A DNA stretch of 64,000 bases from Bacteroidales bacterium UBA2861. GTDB taxonomy: Bacteria > Bacteroidota > Bacteroidia > Bacteroidales > UBA932. The position numbers and the translations under genes were made by a program. The notes beneath the pieces were generated by a model, which was not told the DNA's origin, did no database searches, and saw nothing but the letters and a program-made list of their open reading frames with translations. Below are positions 62,411 to 64,000 of this stretch, piece after piece; position 1 is the first letter of the stretch, and each line of letters starts with the position of its first letter. The stretch is from contig DEFD01000028.1 in assembly GCA_002350615.1 (NCBI GenBank), forward strand, positions 218,731 to 282,730, read 5' to 3'.

Positions 62411-63448
62411 ATGAAAAAGTCAAGCATAATCGCTGCAGCATTGATGATACTCGCCGGATGCACAGACACGGTCCCTATTCCTTCCGGCATGGAGGATACC
62501 GCACTTCTGATGAATGCAATAATCAGTTCTGCCGACAGCGTACACCATATAATACTTCACGGCAGCAAGAATCCGGAAGGGATTGTAAAGGCGCCGGAAG
62601 CGGAAGTTTCATTCTTCGTCAACGGAGTCCTTGCGGATGCTACGAGCAGCCACCAGCGGGAAAAGTACGGCATCGGGGAAGATTATCAGCTTAAGGCAAG
62701 GTTCACCGCCGGAGACACGGTAAGGGTGGAAGCGCTTTTCGAAGGCGGATGCGCAACAGCAGAGGTAATCGTCCCGGAAGCGCCGGTTACCGGCCCGGTG
62801 AAGCAGCTGGAGATGATTTCGGTGCCGGTAAATGATTACGGCAATGTTGAAGAGAGAGACCTTTGGGGGTTGAACATCCCCCTGTCGGACCCTGCCGGTG
62901 CCGGAAACTCTTACCGGCTCGCAAAAATAGACGTGCAATGCGAAGCGGAGTGCATTGCCGACGATGACGAAGGGACCGAATATGCACAGTATTCCCATCT
63001 TGGGAAGATTGAGCGCTCCAGTCTGGATATAGTTTTCTATACATTTATGGACCCGGTTTTCAAAAGCCCGGGGCACGATTTCCGGTATGCCGATGCTGAA
63101 TACAGTGTATTCAATGACAGGCTGTTCGATGGAACCACCAGGAATCTGTATATCCTTACGGATAAGAAATGCGAGATCGGCCCTCCCTATGGCAAAGTAA
63201 GAGACGGAGAGGTCTGGGTGTACAGGAACAAGGTACGGGTGCTTATGGAATCAATCACTCCCGAGGCGTTCCGCTACCTGAACGCCGTCCAGTACGACGG
63301 TGCTTACGACCTAATCTCAATTACCCATGTGCCCACCCACTATCCCAGCAACGTCACCGGCGGACTCGGCTACTTGGTAGTCTGCTCCGCCTCCCTCACC
63401 GAGACCGCGCTGGAACCGAAAACCTATTATGGGCGTACAGATTATTGA
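62411..63448 (+). CDS. DUF4249 family lipoprotein, receptor partner
   Basis: A 345-aa lipoprotein (MKKSSIIAAALMILAGC, Cys acylation), then TDTVPIPSGMEDTALLMNAI, a typical DUF4249 start. Family members lie next to TonB-dependent receptors and are thought to help capture substrate on the outer membrane, as SusD does for SusC. The start at 62411 is used; the longer open frame upstream lies inside the receptor gene. It follows the receptor stop by 4 bases. Confidence 0.87.
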   Translation: MKKSSIIAAALMILAGCTDTVPIPSGMEDTALLMNAIISSADSVHHIILHGSKNPEGIVKAPEAEVSFFVNGVLADATSSHQREKYGIGEDYQLKARFTAGDTVRVEALFEGGCATAEVIVPEAPVTGPVKQLEMISVPVNDYGNVEERDLWGLNIPLSDPAGAGNSYRLAKIDVQCEAECIADDDEGTEYAQYSHLGKIERSSLDIVFYTFMDPVFKSPGHDFRYADAEYSVFNDRLFDGTTRNLYILTDKKCEIGPPYGKVRDGEVWVYRNKVRVLMESITPEAFRYLNAVQYDGAYDLISITHVPTHYPSNVTGGLGYLVVCSASLTETALEPKTYYGRTDY

Positions 63449-63465
63449 TTGTCAATATTTTTGAT

Positions 63466-64000
63466 ATGCGAAAGATATTATATTGTTTGTTATTTGCCGT
63501 GATTCTGGTTTCTTGTGACGACTCTGTAATAAAACCGGAAGAATACATCTCAAAGGCTGTTTTAGAAGACTTTCACAACAGATATCCCGGGGTAAAATAT
63601 AATACTGTCATAGGTTCTGACGGAGACGCTACATTTACCGTCATTGACGAATTAGGGTGCAAAGAAAAAGTTCATTACTACGAAGGCAAATGGTCCGGAA
63701 GCATCAAGACGTTCAATCCTGTCATTTTTCAATCGCCAGAATACATAGAAAAGGAAATTCCGGCAAAGGTCTGTGATTCGTATATGGCAAGCGTTGGCTG
63801 GCAACATTATCATTATGACAACCAGAATTACTATTCACAAGCAATTCACGATGGGAGGAGCGTAGATGGGGATGTGGAAGAGATTTATGTCTTTTGTTAT
63901 GAATACGAGGGCAAATCTTATTTCCTTGTTATTGATTCTGAGGGAACTGTTCTTGAAAGAAAAGATGACCATCTGATCAGGCAAGACAACCGATTCTTGC
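63466..64000 (+). CDS. PepSY-like lipoprotein, 3' end cut by window
   Basis: The frame is open from the ATG at 63466 to the right edge (178 codons). There is a lipoprotein signal (MRKILYCLLFAVILVSC), then two similar units with the pattern of PepSY-like (DUF2874) domains: VLEDFHNRYPGVKYNTVIGS, then DGDATFTVIDELG and VHYYEGKWSGSI; the second contains EYEGKSYFLVIDSEGTVLER. The gene is richer in A+T than its neighbours. It lies 17 bases after the DUF4249 gene and may be part of the same unit. The domain call is tentative. Confidence 0.65.
   Translation, partial: MRKILYCLLFAVILVSCDDSVIKPEEYISKAVLEDFHNRYPGVKYNTVIGSDGDATFTVIDELGCKEKVHYYEGKWSGSIKTFNPVIFQSPEYIEKEIPAKVCDSYMASVGWQHYHYDNQNYYSQAIHDGRSVDGDVEEIYVFCYEYEGKSYFLVIDSEGTVLERKDDHLIRQDNRFL

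Overview
The window comes from the chromosome of a Bacteroidales bacterium with moderately high GC. The evidence is lineage-typical gene families (DUF4270, DUF4294, DUF3098, DUF4249, STN-type TonB receptor with FecR and an ECF sigma factor, stand-alone glycogen synthase N-domain), many TAnnTTTG -7 boxes, and few Shine-Dalgarno sequences. The species cannot be read from the sequence.

Layout. 1-1.7 kb: end of a helicase IV-like gene and tRNA-Leu(CAA). 1.7-7.6 kb: aroB, convergent with an operon hppA - NagB/LmbE fusion - nagB. 7.7-18.2 kb: the downstream part of the S10-spc-alpha ribosomal cluster on the minus strand (rplP to rplQ, with secY, map, infA, rpmJ, rpoA). 18.2-41.0 kb: about 22.8 kb of other genes: a DUF4294 protein, a lactate module (FAD/Fe-S dehydrogenase and divergent lactate permease), an envelope operon (ftsX - DUF3098 - uppP - lpxH - phosphodiesterase), a giant Rhs toxin locus, glycogen synthase with DUF4270, acpP, pnuC, uvrC and a TlpA lipoprotein. 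41.0-44.9 kb: the missing upstream part of the ribosomal cluster (rplC to rpsC), same strand and order. 45.0-54.1 kb: M20 peptidase, then cdaA - mutS2 - manC - yraN, then thrA - asd. 54.2-64 kb, plus strand: a lipoprotein fused tightly to dapB - dapA - dapD, running by overlap into ECF sigma - FecR - TonB receptor - DUF4249 - PepSY-like lipoprotein.

How it fits together. thrA, asd, dapB, dapA and dapD form the aspartate-to-threonine/lysine branch on two divergent units. The sigma/FecR/receptor/DUF4249 set is a trans-envelope nutrient-sensing and uptake system. The envelope operon recycles undecaprenyl phosphate, makes lipid A and serves division.

The most unusual locus is at 27.5-34.7 kb. 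A 2108-residue protein with TcB-like (SpvB, FG-GAP) and TcC-like (Rhs) parts ends in an HExxH metallopeptidase-like tip. Its end overlaps a small lipoprotein gene that is a candidate immunity factor. A broken Rhs core remnant follows. The whole locus is bounded by two copies of a 43-bp direct repeat that is itself a complete promoter, one copy driving the Rhs gene and one driving ftsX. The other notable feature is the ribosomal cluster, broken between rpsC and rplP with a terminator at one end and a new promoter with a hairpin leader at the other.
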